Below, piece by piece: positions 1-10,316 of a stretch of DNA of 64,000 nt. Source of the stretch: Trogon surrucura (taxonomy: Eukaryota; Chordata; Aves; Trogoniformes; Trogonidae); assembly GCA_020746105.1 (NCBI GenBank), contig CM036658.1:32265099-32329098 (forward strand), read 5' to 3'. Below the pieces are notes generated by a model. That model worked only from the letters and a program-made list of their open reading frames with translations. It ran no database searches and had not been told where the DNA came from. A program made the translations under genes and the position numbers. Each line of letters opens with the position of its first letter. The stretch's first letter is position 1.

Positions 1-184
1 ATGCTTCTGTAAAAAGTTTGTAGTGGTAGTTTTTGTGTTGTTTTCTAAAAGGAACTGTCCCTTAAAGTCATCAGTACGCATGGCTTCTTCATTTTGAAGG
101 ATCAGAGCTCCAATATTTACCTTGCTTGACTACAAATACTTTAAATAAGGTTCTTTTGAAATCTATATATTTATGATGATACTG
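1..184. other. Unassigned flank left of the first LTR
   Basis: AT-rich single-copy-looking sequence with no recognisable gene or repeat. It ends at the LTR boundary at position 185. The last bases before the LTR (tactg) nearly match the first bases after it at 2566 (gactg), consistent with a decayed 5-bp target-site duplication. Confidence 0.4.
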
Positions 185-238
185 TGTCATGGCTTAAATC
201 CAGTTGGCGACTAAACACCGTGCAGACATTAGCTCACA

Positions 239-345
239 CTAATAATGATAATAATGATAATGATGATAATAATAATAATTCTATTGTTTTATATTAATTA
301 TAATAATTATTAATTATATATAATAATTATTTAATAATAATGATT
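239..345. repeat. AAT/ATA-rich degenerate microsatellite inside the LTR
   Basis: Runs of aataatgat and aataataat units grade into taattataataattatt. The position corresponds to the AT-rich triplet stretch typical of this LTR type, so it was probably inherited with the LTR and then diversified. It has no coding content. Confidence 0.75.
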
Positions 346-547
346 ATGGTAATAACAGCAACAGTAGAATATACAAACAGGTGCTGTACAATGTTTTTGC
401 TTACCTGCTGACCACTGCCTGACCTCTGTCCACCTAGTGATCTCAGAGAAGATAAAATCCTGAAATTGCAAGCCCAGAAGAGCCCAAGCTTCCCAGTCAA
501 CTCTCATCTGTATACTGAGCATAATGTCATATGATATGAAATATTTC

Positions 548-2270
548 ATCGGCCAGTCCAAGCTTTTTCAAATACATGACAGATCAAACTAACACCAGAG
601 GCAATGTAGGCCCACTGATGAATGAGGTGGGTGCCTTGGTGACAGAAGATACAGAGAAGGCAGAATTACTGAATGCCTTCTTTGCCTCTGTCTACTCTGC
701 CGGAGGCTGTCCTGAGGAGCCCCGTTCCCCTGAGGTCCCAGATGATGTCAAGTCAATGGAGGAGTTTCTCTTAGTCAATGAGGACTGGGTTAGAGACCAA
801 TTAAGCAATCTGGACATCCATAAATCCATGGGTCCAGACAGGATGCACTGCGGGTGCTGAGGAAGCTGGTGGAAGTCATTGCTGGACCACTCTCCATCAT
901 CTTTGCCAAGTCTTGGGAAACGGGAGAGGTGCCTGAGGACTGGAGGGAAGCAAATGTCACTCCAGTCTTCAAAAAGGGCAAGAGGGAGGACCCGGGTAAC
1001 TATAGACCGGTCAGCCTCACCTCCATCCCTGGGAAAGTGATGGAACACTTTATCCTTGGTGCCATCACAAGGCATATCAAGGATAAGAGGGTTATTAGGG
1101 GTAGTCAACATGGCTTTACCAAGGGGAAGTCGTGCTTGACCAACATCACAGCTTTTTATGAGAAAATAACAAAGTGGATGGATGATAGCAGAGCTGTGGA
1201 TGTGGTCTACCTTGACTTCAGTAAAGCATTTGACACAGTCTCCCACAGCATCCTCACAGCTAAACTGAAGAAGTGTGGTCTAGACTATCCGGTAGTGAGG
1301 TGGACTGCAGACTGGCTGAAGGAAAGAAGCCAGAGAGTCATAGTCAATGGGGCGGAGTCTAGCTGGAAGCCAGTATCTAGTGGAGTGCCTCAAGGGTCAG
1401 TACTGGGGCCAATATTATTCAATATATTCATCAATGATTTAGATGAGGGACTAGAGAGTACTATCAGCAAGTTTGCTGATGACACCAAGCTGGGAGGAGT
1501 GGTTGACACGCCAGAAGGCTGTGCTGCCATCCAGCGAGACCTGGACAGGCTGGAGAGTTGGGCAGGGAATAACTTGATGAAATACAACAAGGGAAAGTGT
1601 AGGGTCCTACATCTGGGCAGAAAAAAAAACAGGTTCCAGTATAGATTGGGGAACGACCTGTTAGAGAGCAGTGTAGGGGAAAGGGACCTCTGGGTCCTGG
1701 TGGACAGCAGGATGACCATGAGCCAGCAATGTGCCCTTGTGGCCAGGAAGGCCAATGGCATCCTGGGGTGTATTAGAAGGAGGGTGGTTAGCAGGTCAAG
1801 AGAGGTTCTCCTTCCCCTCTTCTCTGCCCTGGTGAGGCCGCATCTGGAATATTGTGTCCAGTTCTGGGCCCCTCAGTTCAAGAAGGACAGGGAACTCCTG
1901 GAGAGAGTTCAGCACAGAGCAGCTAAGCTGATTAAGGGAGTGGAGCATCTCCCTTATGACGAAAGGCTGAGGGAGCTGGGTCTCTTTAGTTTGGAGGAGA
2001 CTGAGGGGTGACCTTATTAGTGTTTATAAATATGTCAAGGGGGAGTGTCACGAGGATGGAGCCAGGCTCTTCTCGGTGGCAAAAAATGATAGGACAAGGG
2101 GTAACGGAATCAAGCTGGAACACAAGAGGTTCCATTTAAATTTGAGAAGAAACATCTTCTCAGTGAGGATGACAGAACACTGGAACAGGCTGCCCAGGGA
2201 GTTTGTGGAGTCTCTTTCTCTGGAGACATTCAAAACCCACCTGGACACCTTCCTGTGTAACACCATCTAG
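548..2270 (+). pseudogene. CR1 ORF2 reverse transcriptase, frameshifted (CR1-A)
   Basis: Would encode the RT half of the CR1 polyprotein, which copies CR1 RNA at the insertion site. The endonuclease domain is missing through 5' truncation. Three reading-frame blocks are seen: about 548-860, 854-2011 and 2012-2270. The long block of 385 codons carries the RT motifs: LDFSKAFD (about residues 120-127), [10 protein letters not shown] (about 177-186) and FADD (207-210), so both catalytic Asp positions of the FADD box are kept. The first break is a one-base loss near 845-850, just after MHPRVL-like sequence. The second is a loss of about 5 bp near 1995 relative to CR1-D, replacing EKRRLRG with a premature stop. 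The last block ends with the usual NRLPRE..ES.SLETFKT C-terminus and stops at 2268-2270. It is not functional. Confidence 0.9.
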
Positions 2271-2361
2271 GTGATCCTGCTCTGGCAGCGGGATTGGACT
2301 TGATGATCTTTCGAGGTCCCTTCCAATCCCTAACATTCTGTGATACTGTGATACTGTGATA
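548..2361 (+). mobile_element. CR1-A: 5'-truncated CR1 LINE, sense
   Basis: About 1.8 kb of CR1 ORF2 3' half plus 3' UTR, truncated at the 5' end. The first recognisable residues are GFFKYMTDQ-like, upstream of the RT core. The element ends in a short array of the CR1 octamer in the form attctgtg/atactgtg (2335-2360). The left flank is LTR sequence (ggccagtc) and the right flank resumes the same LTR (ctggccgtgctccctcccag), so CR1-A inserted into it. No clear target-site duplication is visible, which is usual for CR1. The C-terminal and 3'-UTR sequence groups it with CR1-D and CR1-G (ETFKT..LD.FL type) rather than with F, H and I. Confidence 0.93.
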
Positions 2362-2565
2362 CCCTGCTCTGGCCGTGCTCCCTCCCAGCTTCTTGTGCAC
2401 CCACACACTATCAACACATGAGAAATTGAGAAGTCCTTTTTTTTTTTTAGCAACAACTAAAACTATCAATATATTATCAGCATTTATTACCAAATCCAAC
2501 ACTGAATTCAAAACACAGCACTATTCCAGCTACTAAGAAACTCTATCCCAACCAAAACGAGGGCA

Positions 2566-2671
2566 GACTGAATGTTTAAATGTTCTTAGGACTAAAACAC
2601 AGGTGTTCTCTTATCACAACCCCAAGCAATCTCTCAGCAATCTTTGCATTAGGAGGCAGAGATTGTAGAAC
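2566..2671. other. Short unassigned spacer
   Basis: About 100 bp of ordinary sequence between the LTR end and the CR1-B tail. No feature is seen. Confidence 0.4.
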
Positions 2672-3037
2672 CATAGGATCATAAAATCATAGAATCATAG
2701 AAACATGACTCTACAGAGTCCACACCTAATCCATATCCCCCAACACTACATCTAAACAACCTTTAAACATCTCCAGGGAAAGTGACTCAAGCACCCCCCT
2801 GGGCAGCTTATTCAGTGTCTGACTGCTCTTTCTGTGAAAGAAAAAAATGTTTTCAAACATCCAGCCTAAATCTACCCTGTTGCAGCTTGTGGCCGTTTAC
2901 TCTAGTTCTACTGCCAACTGCCAGCGAGAAAAGACCAGCACCAACCTCTCTACAATGTCCTTTCAGGTAGCTGTAGAGAGCGATGAGGTCTCCTCTCAAC
3001 CTCCTCTTCTTTAAACTAAACAACCCCAGCTCCATCT
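2672..3037 (-). mobile_element. CR1-B: short CR1 3' fragment, antisense
   Basis: The plus strand begins with the CR1 tail in reverse (ataggatcataaaatcatagaatcatag) and continues through the 3' UTR into the C-terminal ORF2 coding sequence. On the minus strand a 60-codon open stretch (2853-3035) reads [17 protein letters not shown] followed by IALYSYLKG, the standard CR1 C-terminal block. 5'-truncated at about 3037, just before an A/T-rich run (3043-3056). Divergent and non-functional. Confidence 0.9.
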
Positions 3038-6000
3038 ACCTATTTTTTTTTTTTTACTGAACTTTTTTCTCTGCCTTTTAGCTTTTTACCCTTCTAAAAT
3101 AAAAAACACTAAACAGACAAAAAGGTGATGAATCCTCTTCAGATCGTAGCAGGGTATCCCCATACCCTCCCATGTCCATCTAACATCCGTTTGACAGCTC
3201 TCCATAAGTGAAGAAGAATGCTCAGCTGGTAGCTTCATGCTGTTAAAAGTAATGTGGAAGATTTTGTCCATTTAATCTCCCAATATTACCATGAGTCATG
3301 AATATTTAGACTTTATTTTTACCCCAAGTGATCGTCTGAAGTTAGCATCCTCAGCATTCATACAATCTGGTCTTTTTCTTCCATGTTTTCATGAGAATAC
3401 ATATTCTGTTGCTTTTCCTCCTTTTCGACTGTGCAGTAAAATGCAGCTGAACATCAGATATTTATTTTAGTACAAGTTACTTCCTGAATTTGCATATTTC
3501 AGGATGTTTTTTATGCTGCAGCTCTATAGTCTTTTTCGCAGAGCTCCACTCAGACCTCACCAAGAGCACTTAAAGCAGCTGAGTTTCTGTTCCCTTGCGT
3601 TGTTTTTGGATATAGTTTTACATCATTATTTTGTCATAGCAGTAACTTCCTCCTTGGCTTACTTAGTTTTTCCATTTTCAAAGTTTTCTACAATTCAAGT
3701 GATAAAGAGATGAAGTTATACCAAAAGTGAGGCTGCTGGTTTTTCTTTGCCAGGGCCATTGCATTTCAAAATGAAAAAAGCTCTTTGGAAACTCTGTTTT
3801 TCAGTTACTTACAGGGTCATCCCCGTGCCTAAACAAAACACAGACATTTAGGGCCAGTTTAGATGCCTTCAGGTATCTAAGACATCTACAGGGTAATATG
3901 GTATAACGCAGGACTACCTGGAGCCCCACACCTGAAGCAGCGGTACAAGTGCAAATTGAGTACTCTGCTAATTTTAAAATGGTACTGGAAAGCACGTGTA
4001 GGCGGCTGAATGGCTCCTTTAGGTTATACAGGTGTTTCAACATGAGAAGCCTGTGGCCTACACATAGTGCTTTCTGTGACCACCTTACAGAGCTGCACAG
4101 TTTAGCAAAAATAGATATTGCATGGCAAATGCTGACAACAGAGATTGACTGGAAGCATCATATAGGTCAGGCTGAAGCTTCATGCAGAGCAGCAAGGAGG
4201 GACATTTCCTGCTCTCAGGAGTAAGTACATCTTTTGAAGCTCTGTTGTCTCAACTGTGAAATGCATAAGCATTCATTGACTCAAACAATCTTTTTCAAGG
4301 AATTTCACCGCTATTTTTGCTGCAAGTCAGTGAGTGTATTTTCCATAGTTTATATTTTACAAATATTTACTGTCCACCAAATTCTGGGAGCTGCCATAAC
4401 TTCTGGAGTAAATTGTACATCCATTTATGGTTTGATACTGTGAAAAAAATTAATTGTAATAAATCCACATACATATATAGTGTGCAGAATTACTACAGAG
4501 TAAGTGACCGTACATGTGTTTGTGAGTTGGTACAGGATCATGAAGAATAAGTAAAAACAGATTCATAGGAATCACAAGACTTTATAACTAGAATAAAATT
4601 AGAAAATGCTGATGGGAAGCCTGTTTTACCTCTGATGAAAACCTGGTGGTATAGAATACTTTGCTGGTGGCTTCTTTTATTATCAGACTAGTCTACTGTT
4701 TCTGAAAAGCACCCAAAAATATTACCATTGCTAGCACAGTATTACAAGCGTATATATTACCCTCCTATTTTGAGCTAGGAAATACCTCATGTAGTCAAAA
4801 ATAGTTGTCCACATTTCCTACTTTTTAGGGGTGGGCTACTTTCTCTTGCATGCCTGCATGGCCAGTTGTCACTGAATTTTATTTCAGAGGTCCTTTCATG
4901 TCACACTAATCTTCTCCATCTGAATTAAAACTACGGTCCAAAAAAATTTAAAAAAAATCTTTCTATCGGCAATCCTACCCCTTTACTACAATTATTTTTT
5001 ATCAGACTCAATGCTAGACTTAAGACAATAGTCATAATATGTTTCTGTGTCAAAAATGTAGCACAGTAGGAAGCTCCTATTCCAACATATTGTTAAGGTA
5101 TAACTCAGTGCCTTTTAGTGTTGCATGCAGTGTAAGTGGAGGATTAGACTGCTAATACCGGAAGTAAACATGAACAGAATTAACAGAGACACTAAGCAAG
5201 GTCAAAAAAAAAAATCTTCAAATAAGATTAGATGACTGAAACTTCTCCTGTAGTAACTACGTATTAAGTCTCTCCAATCGTACACATCAACCTCCCGCTT
5301 TTCCCTCCTCCTGTCTCATTCCAAGTGCAAGTAATATAATTTTTTTTCTTTCATAAGAAACTAGAAGAATCTTCTGAGTAAGATAAATATTGAAATATTT
5401 TATATCCCTTGTATTTGAAAATGTCAGTCCACATTTTCTTAAGACCTCTGAGTCAGTCTCATCTTTTACATATGTACTTTAATTACTAAAGGCAGTATCA
5501 CTTACTTAAGTATCACAATTTAAACTTCACTCTGATTTTCCTCAAGTTAAACAGATTTGAGAAACATGCAATTAGGAATGCCGAACTTTTTATGGTATGG
5601 CAGAATTAACAAATGGAAGAAAGGCTGAGCAGTCCTGTATACATTGCTGTAAATGGAGAACTGTACTGCAATGTTCTGTGTGGGGATATTTCTGTGACCT
5701 CTGTTCAGTGAGTGGGAAACTAAAGTTAGCCCAATCACTGCTAGAAAAACTAATTATTAGTTATTGTGGGGTATTTCCCACTTCATTACCAAAATCTAAA
5801 GTTTTTGAAAGGTAGTTTCAGTCATTCAAGACTAACTGCAATATGCTTGCATAGTGGTGAGAGGCCACGTAGAGTGAAATCCTGTTCTGCAAGTACATAT
5901 TGTATAAACTTAATGCCCTACTGTATGCAAATTAAAGGGAATTAAAGTCTTTACAGCCACATAGTCTACATAAGTAGCTTATCATCAGAAAAAATAATAT

Positions 6001-7676
6001 ACAACATATGGATACAACCCTCGTCAATCCCTCTCCCGGCCCCCAGCTCTTGGCCCCATACCAAGATGCTATGCTGGATTTGTATATCTTCATACATTCT
6101 GGAGTCCAGGCAAAGCCTGCACACTGCCCCATGTCTCTGGCTTTCCAGGATTCCTTTCATTACATGGATTTCTCCTTTTAGCACTTAAAGAACTGAGAAC
6201 AGTTGTCAGCTCTTGCAACTGGCACCAGATTTTCAAAGACTGTTCTTGTTATTAAGAACACCTTTTTCCACAGCACCAGCCTTGAAAGGACTTCAGTTTA
6301 AATTTTGTTCCTTTAAAGAACATGGCAGTTGTTGCACGTAAAACCAAGCTTTATGGAGCTCATGCCTATGCAAACATGCCATCCAGTTTCGGAATTCACT
6401 TTCATTTTTCATCTGGGCTAAATTTGTGTTGTTATTGTACAGTTTATCATGGCAGCTGGTTTTGTATTATCCCAGTTACAGCAATAATTGTGAGTCATTC
6501 ATATTAATGTGCAGAGAGCTATGTGTGCTAAACCTGAAAGATCACTTCCACTACCATGCAGAAATACATAAAAATATATTCAGTTGTCTTATACTTCATC
6601 AATATTACTAGTCATTTCAGGCAGTTAATTAGCAAAATTTGTGAAAAATTTATCTTTTCCGTTTAGCCTTGTTACTCTTCATACTGTATTTTCAGAGTGT
6701 GTTGGGGACCTACAAATATTGAAGAACATCTCTTTACCTCATGAATGCAGTGAACCACTTGGTTTTTTACAGTCTTTCTCATTAGATCTCTCTGCTGGAG
6801 CCAGAGGCTGCTCCTCAACTGCGTCCTGGCTGGGTTTTTTTTTTTGAGAAGGTTTGAAAAGAGATTGAGTCATGGCTTTTGTTCCTCCTCTTTGAGTATA
6901 TGACAGAAGCAGTCTTGAGAAAATGTGGAAATGAAATACAGGTATAAGAAAGAGCTTGAAAATGAGGTAGAGAAAATCTGAAGGTGAAACTGGAAGCTTC
7001 ATTTTGCCAAGTAGTGGCTGAGAAGCAAAGAGCAGGGAAGAGGAACAAATTTGTGTAATTTTGAGGGCATGCCACTTCTTAGAGAACATAGTGATCAGAA
7101 AGAAGATCCAGTTCATAATGCAACTCCTGGCTGCATTACATGACTTTCGAGGAAAAAAAAAATGAAAGAAAAAGGAGCATGGAATTTAAAAAAAAGTACT
7201 TTTTTTACTAGTTGACATATTTTCAAAAGGCAGAAGTCACATACACTTTTCATCTATATTACTGCAACTTATCTAAAATAGTTTGGAAACATCTATATGA
7301 GTTTGAGTAAGTTAGAGAATTGACTAAAAAGGTCAGTTAGATATGTTGACTGAAGTAATTTCAGAATACTTTTATCTATTGTCTAGTTGTTTCTTCACAT
7401 AACATATGAAGAAAAAAATCCAGTGTCACTCAACAGCAATGTTTCTGAGGGTGAAGAAATTGTCTTTTGAAGGTGGGCCTAGAATAAACTGGAGCACTGA
7501 GTGAGTAGCAGCAAAAATATTTTATGCATTTAATAAATGGTGATAAAATAGTTTTTCACATTATCTGTTGTCACCTTCCTGTCATCTGCTTTTGGTAGAG
7601 AGATGATTCCCAAGGTTCAGTCAACAGTCCGTGTGAAAGCATCATAAATATTTTCACATATGTGTCTGCAGAGTAA
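3038..7676. other. Unassigned 4.6 kb, no gene seen
   Basis: AT-rich, single-copy-looking sequence. Short open frames are scattered on both strands, none longer than about 125 codons and none with a recognisable domain, so I treat them as chance. The ORF on the minus strand at 6739-7116 is the longest and has no family signature. There are several A or T homopolymers (for example near 5205, 6835 and 7150). Nothing else can be supported. Confidence 0.5.
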
Positions 7677-8487
7677 TCAAAGAATCAGAGAATCACAGAA
7701 TATCTTAGGTTGGAAGGTGCAGTGATACCCTTAAGTACACCTGGCCTTGAACATCTCCAGGGAGGGGGCATCCACAACACCTCTGGGCAATTGATTCCAG
7801 AGTCTTGCCACCCTCATACTGAAGAAGTTTTTCCTAAGATCCAATCTAAATCTGTTCTCCTTTAACTTAAATCCATTTCCGCTTGTCCTGTTGGTGGAGA
7901 CCCTTGTAAAAAGTCCCTCACCAGCCTTCTTGTAGGTTCCCTTCAGGCATTGGAAGGCAGCTATAAGGCCCCCTCAGAGTCTTCTCTTTCCAAGCCTGAA
8001 CAATCCCAGCTCCCTCAGCCTGTCCTCTTAGCAGAGGAGTTCCAGCCCCTGGATCATCTTTGTGGCCCTCCTCTGAACTCATTCCAACAGATCTATGTCA
8101 CTCTTACAGTGGGGACACAAGAACTGGATGCAGTATTTGAGGTGGGATCTCACAAGAGCAGAGTAAAGGGGGAGAATCACCTCTCTTGACCTGCTGGCCA
8201 CACTCCTCTTGATGCATCCCAGGACAGGGTTGTCCTTCTGGGCTGCATGAGCGCACTGCTGGCTCATGTTGAGTTTCTCATCTATCAACAACCCCAAGTC
8301 CTTCTCTTCAGGGCTACTCTCAACCCACTCTGTGACCAGTTTGTATTTGTGCCTGGGGTTGGCCCAACCCAGGTGCAGGACCTTGTATTTTGACTTGTTG
8401 AACCACGTAGTTTGCACTGGCCCACTTCTCAAGCCTGTCAAAGTCCCTTTGGGTGGTGTCCCTTTGGGTGGCATCCCTTCCCTCAAT

Positions 8488-9001
8488 CTTGTGTCTAGTT
8501 CTGGGCCCCTCAGCTCAGGAGAGACAGGCTGCTGCTTGAGAGAGTCGAGCGCAGAGCCACAAATATGATGAAGGAACTGGAACATCTCCCTTATGAGGAA
8601 AGGTTGAAGGAGCTGGGTCTCTTTAGCTTGGAGAAGAGGAGGCTGAGGGGTGACCTCATTAATGTTTATAAATATGTCAAGGGGGAATGTCAGGAGGATG
8701 GAGCCAGGCTCTTTTCAGTGGCGTTCACTGACAGGACAAGGGGCAATGGGTGGAAGCTGGAACACAGGAGGTTCCATAAAAATATGAGGAAAAATTTTTT
8801 CACAGTGAGGGTGACAGAGCCCTGGAACAGGTTGCCCAGGGACGTTGTGGAGTCTCCTTCTTTGGAGACATTCAAAACCCGCCTGGACATGTTCCTGTGC
8901 GCTCTGCTGTAAGTGGTCCTGCTCTGGCAGAGGGGTTGGACTAGATGATCTTTGAGGTCCCTTCCAACATCTAACATTCTGTGGTTCCGTGATTCTGTGA
9001 A
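8488..9001 (+). mobile_element. CR1-D: sense CR1 nested in CR1-C
   Basis: About 514 bp. It starts abruptly at a sequence matching the CR1 block for QFWAPQ (cttgtgtctagttctgggcc) and ends with a mutated octamer tail (acattctgtggttccgtgattctgtgaa). Sequence on both sides is antisense CR1-C, and CR1-C coding order resumes across it. Its last 115 codons (8565-8912) are open to the natural stop with ERRKEL-type, [18 protein letters not shown] and [19 protein letters not shown] blocks. This relatively intact end, compared with CR1-C, agrees with it being younger. Confidence 0.93.
8565..8912 (+). pseudogene. CR1 ORF2 C-terminal fragment (CR1-D)
   Basis: 115 open codons, [20 protein letters not shown] onward, ending at the native stop after FLCALL. 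This is only the extreme C-terminus of ORF2, downstream of the RT catalytic core. It has no start codon of its own in the family sense (the ATG is an internal Met) and no enzymatic capacity. It is listed because it is intact over its whole length and could be mistaken for a small gene. Confidence 0.88.
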
Positions 9002-9302
9002 GTGAGTCCACCGCACCACATAGTTTGATATCATCGGCAAACTTGCTGAGGGTGCACTCAATGCCATGGTCCATGTCACTGACAAAGATGTTGGACAGTA
9101 CTGGACCCAGAACAGACCCCTGAGGAACATCGCTTGTCACTGGTCTCCATGTGGACAACGAGCTGCTGACCACAACTCTTTGAGTGCCACCTTCTAGCCA
9201 GTTCCCTATCCAGTGGGTGGTCCACCGATCAAGTCCATGTCTTTCCATCTTAGAGACAAGGATGTCATGTGGGATGGTGTCAAGTGCCTTGCACAAGTCT
9301 AA

Positions 9303-9597
9303 TAGAATCATAGAATCATAGAATCATAGAATCAATGGGGTTGGAAAAGACCTCAGAGGTCATCAAGTCCAACCCTTGGTCTGACTCCAGTCAGTTTACT
9401 AGATCATGGCACTAAGTGCCATGTCCAATCTCAGTTTAAAAACCTCCAGGGACGGTGAATCCACCACCTCACTGGGCAGGCGATTCCAATGTCTGACCAC
9501 TCTCTCTGTAAAGAATTTCTTTCTAATATCCAGCCTAAATTTTCCCTGGCAGAGCTTAAGCCCCTGCCCCCTTGTCCTGTTGCTAACTGCCTGAGAG
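9303..9597 (-). mobile_element. CR1-E: antisense CR1 fragment nested in CR1-C
   Basis: The plus strand starts with at least four copies of the reversed CR1 octamer (atagaatc, 9303-9333), then ggggttggaaaagacctcag and a CR1 3' UTR and C-terminal block, ending around ttgctaactgcctgagag. CR1-C reads up to cacaagtct at 9301 and resumes at about 9598 with atgcctcagttgctcttccc, the expected next segment. The E element is therefore a clean insertion of about 295 bp. The sequence after the tail (aagacctcagaggtcatc) differs from D, G and H, pointing to another subfamily. Exact junction bases are uncertain by several nucleotides. Confidence 0.9.
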
Positions 9598-10316
9598 AAT
9601 AGATGCCTCAGTTGCTCTTCCCATATTAACTAGAGCTGTAACTTTGTCATAGAAGGCCACCAAATTAGTCAGGCAAGATTTGCCCTTAGGGAAACCATGC
9701 TGGCTGTCACCAATCACCTCATTATTTTTCAGGTGCCTTAGTACTGTTACCAGGAGGATCAGCCCCATGATTTTACCTGGCACAGAGGTGAGGCTGATCG
9801 GTCTGTAGTTCCCTGGGTTTTCTTTGCTTCCCTTTTTAAAAATGGGGGTTATGTTTCCCTTTCTCCAATCTGTGGGAACTTCACCATACTGCCAGGACCT
9901 CTCAAATATGATGGCTAGTGGCCTAGCAACTTCAGCTGCCAGTTCTTTCAGGACCCGTGGGTGTATCTCCTCAGGTCCCATGGACTTGTGCACCTTCAGG
10001 TTCTCTAGGTGTTCCCGGACCTGATCTGCTCCTACTCTGGATGGTTCTTCACTTTCCCAGATCCAGATGATTCCCTCTGTGATTTTGGTGGTGTGGCTCA
10101 AGTGGTTACTAGTGAAGACTGAAGCAAAGAAGTCATTGAGTATTTCAGCCTTCTCTGTGTCTTTGGTAACCATGTCACCTGTATCACTCCGGAGAGGCCC
10201 CACATTCTCTCTTAGTTCTTTCTTTTCTTTCACATACCTGTAGAATCCTTTTTCTGTTTTTTTTTTAATGTCCCTGGCCAGATTTGATTCCATCAGGGCT
10301 TTAGCTTTTGTAACCT

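Larger units (their letters stand above)
185..2565 (-). mobile_element. Solo LTR of an avian ERV, antisense, split by CR1-A
   Basis: Two LTR blocks, 185-547 and 2362-2565, join into one LTR of about 565 bp read on the minus strand. Its 5' end (TG, reading TGCCCTCG) is at 2565. Its 3' end (CA) is at 185, where the plus strand reads TGTCATGGCTTAAATCC. The two blocks are collinear with a common avian LTR layout recalled from family knowledge: TG terminus, GTTTTAGTTGTTGCT block, GCTGGGAGGGAGCAC block, then a TCAT-rich promoter block near 510-547, an AT-rich triplet stretch (about 239-345) and the terminal inverted end. The AAT-type microsatellite is therefore part of the LTR, not an independent repeat. 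Flanks tactg and gactg look like a 4-of-5 target-site duplication. No internal retroviral genes are present, so it is a solo LTR. It is old: many substitutions, and the expected TATA and poly(A) signals are eroded. ERV class is not assigned. Confidence 0.8.
7677..10316 (-). mobile_element. CR1-C: CR1 LINE, antisense, split twice
   Basis: Three collinear blocks of one antisense CR1: 7677-8487 (tail, 3' UTR and C-terminal third), 9002-9302 (central RT) and about 9598-10316 (upstream RT). Together they total about 1.8 kb. Reading on the minus strand, coding order runs 10316 to 9598, then 9302 to 9002, then 8487 to 7677, which is the correct ORF2 order. The gaps are filled by CR1-E (9303-9597) and CR1-D (8488-9001). 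The 5' end is soft: CR1-like residues [13 protein letters not shown] are the last clear ones, near 10316. The tail at 7677 is short and mutated (aatcagagaatcacagaat). It is older than both insertions. Confidence 0.92.
7677..10316 (-). pseudogene. CR1 ORF2 reverse transcriptase, disrupted (CR1-C)
   Basis: Remnant RT of CR1-C. The upstream block (10293 down to about 9600) reads [19 protein letters not shown], then the [18 protein letters not shown] and [15 protein letters not shown] blocks. The central block (9311-9002) keeps LDLCKALDT in place of the usual LDFSKAFDT, the PQGSVLGP motif and an intact FADD in [11 protein letters not shown]. The downstream block (8585-8079 region) reads [13 protein letters not shown], then [20 protein letters not shown] and further to the C-terminus. 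Just before WFNKSKY there is a duplicated PPKGT pentapeptide, an in-frame 15-bp tandem duplication at about 8447-8476. The gene is dead because two other CR1s sit inside it. It is shown as one span to record that the pieces belong together. Confidence 0.88.

Noticed and set aside
239..345. AT-rich replication origin or independent microsatellite
   Set aside because: Its place between LTR blocks fits the AT-rich part of the LTR itself; nothing supports origin function.
692..1246. 184-codon minus-strand frame opposite CR1-A
   Set aside because: Antisense shadow of the RT coding sequence on the plus strand.
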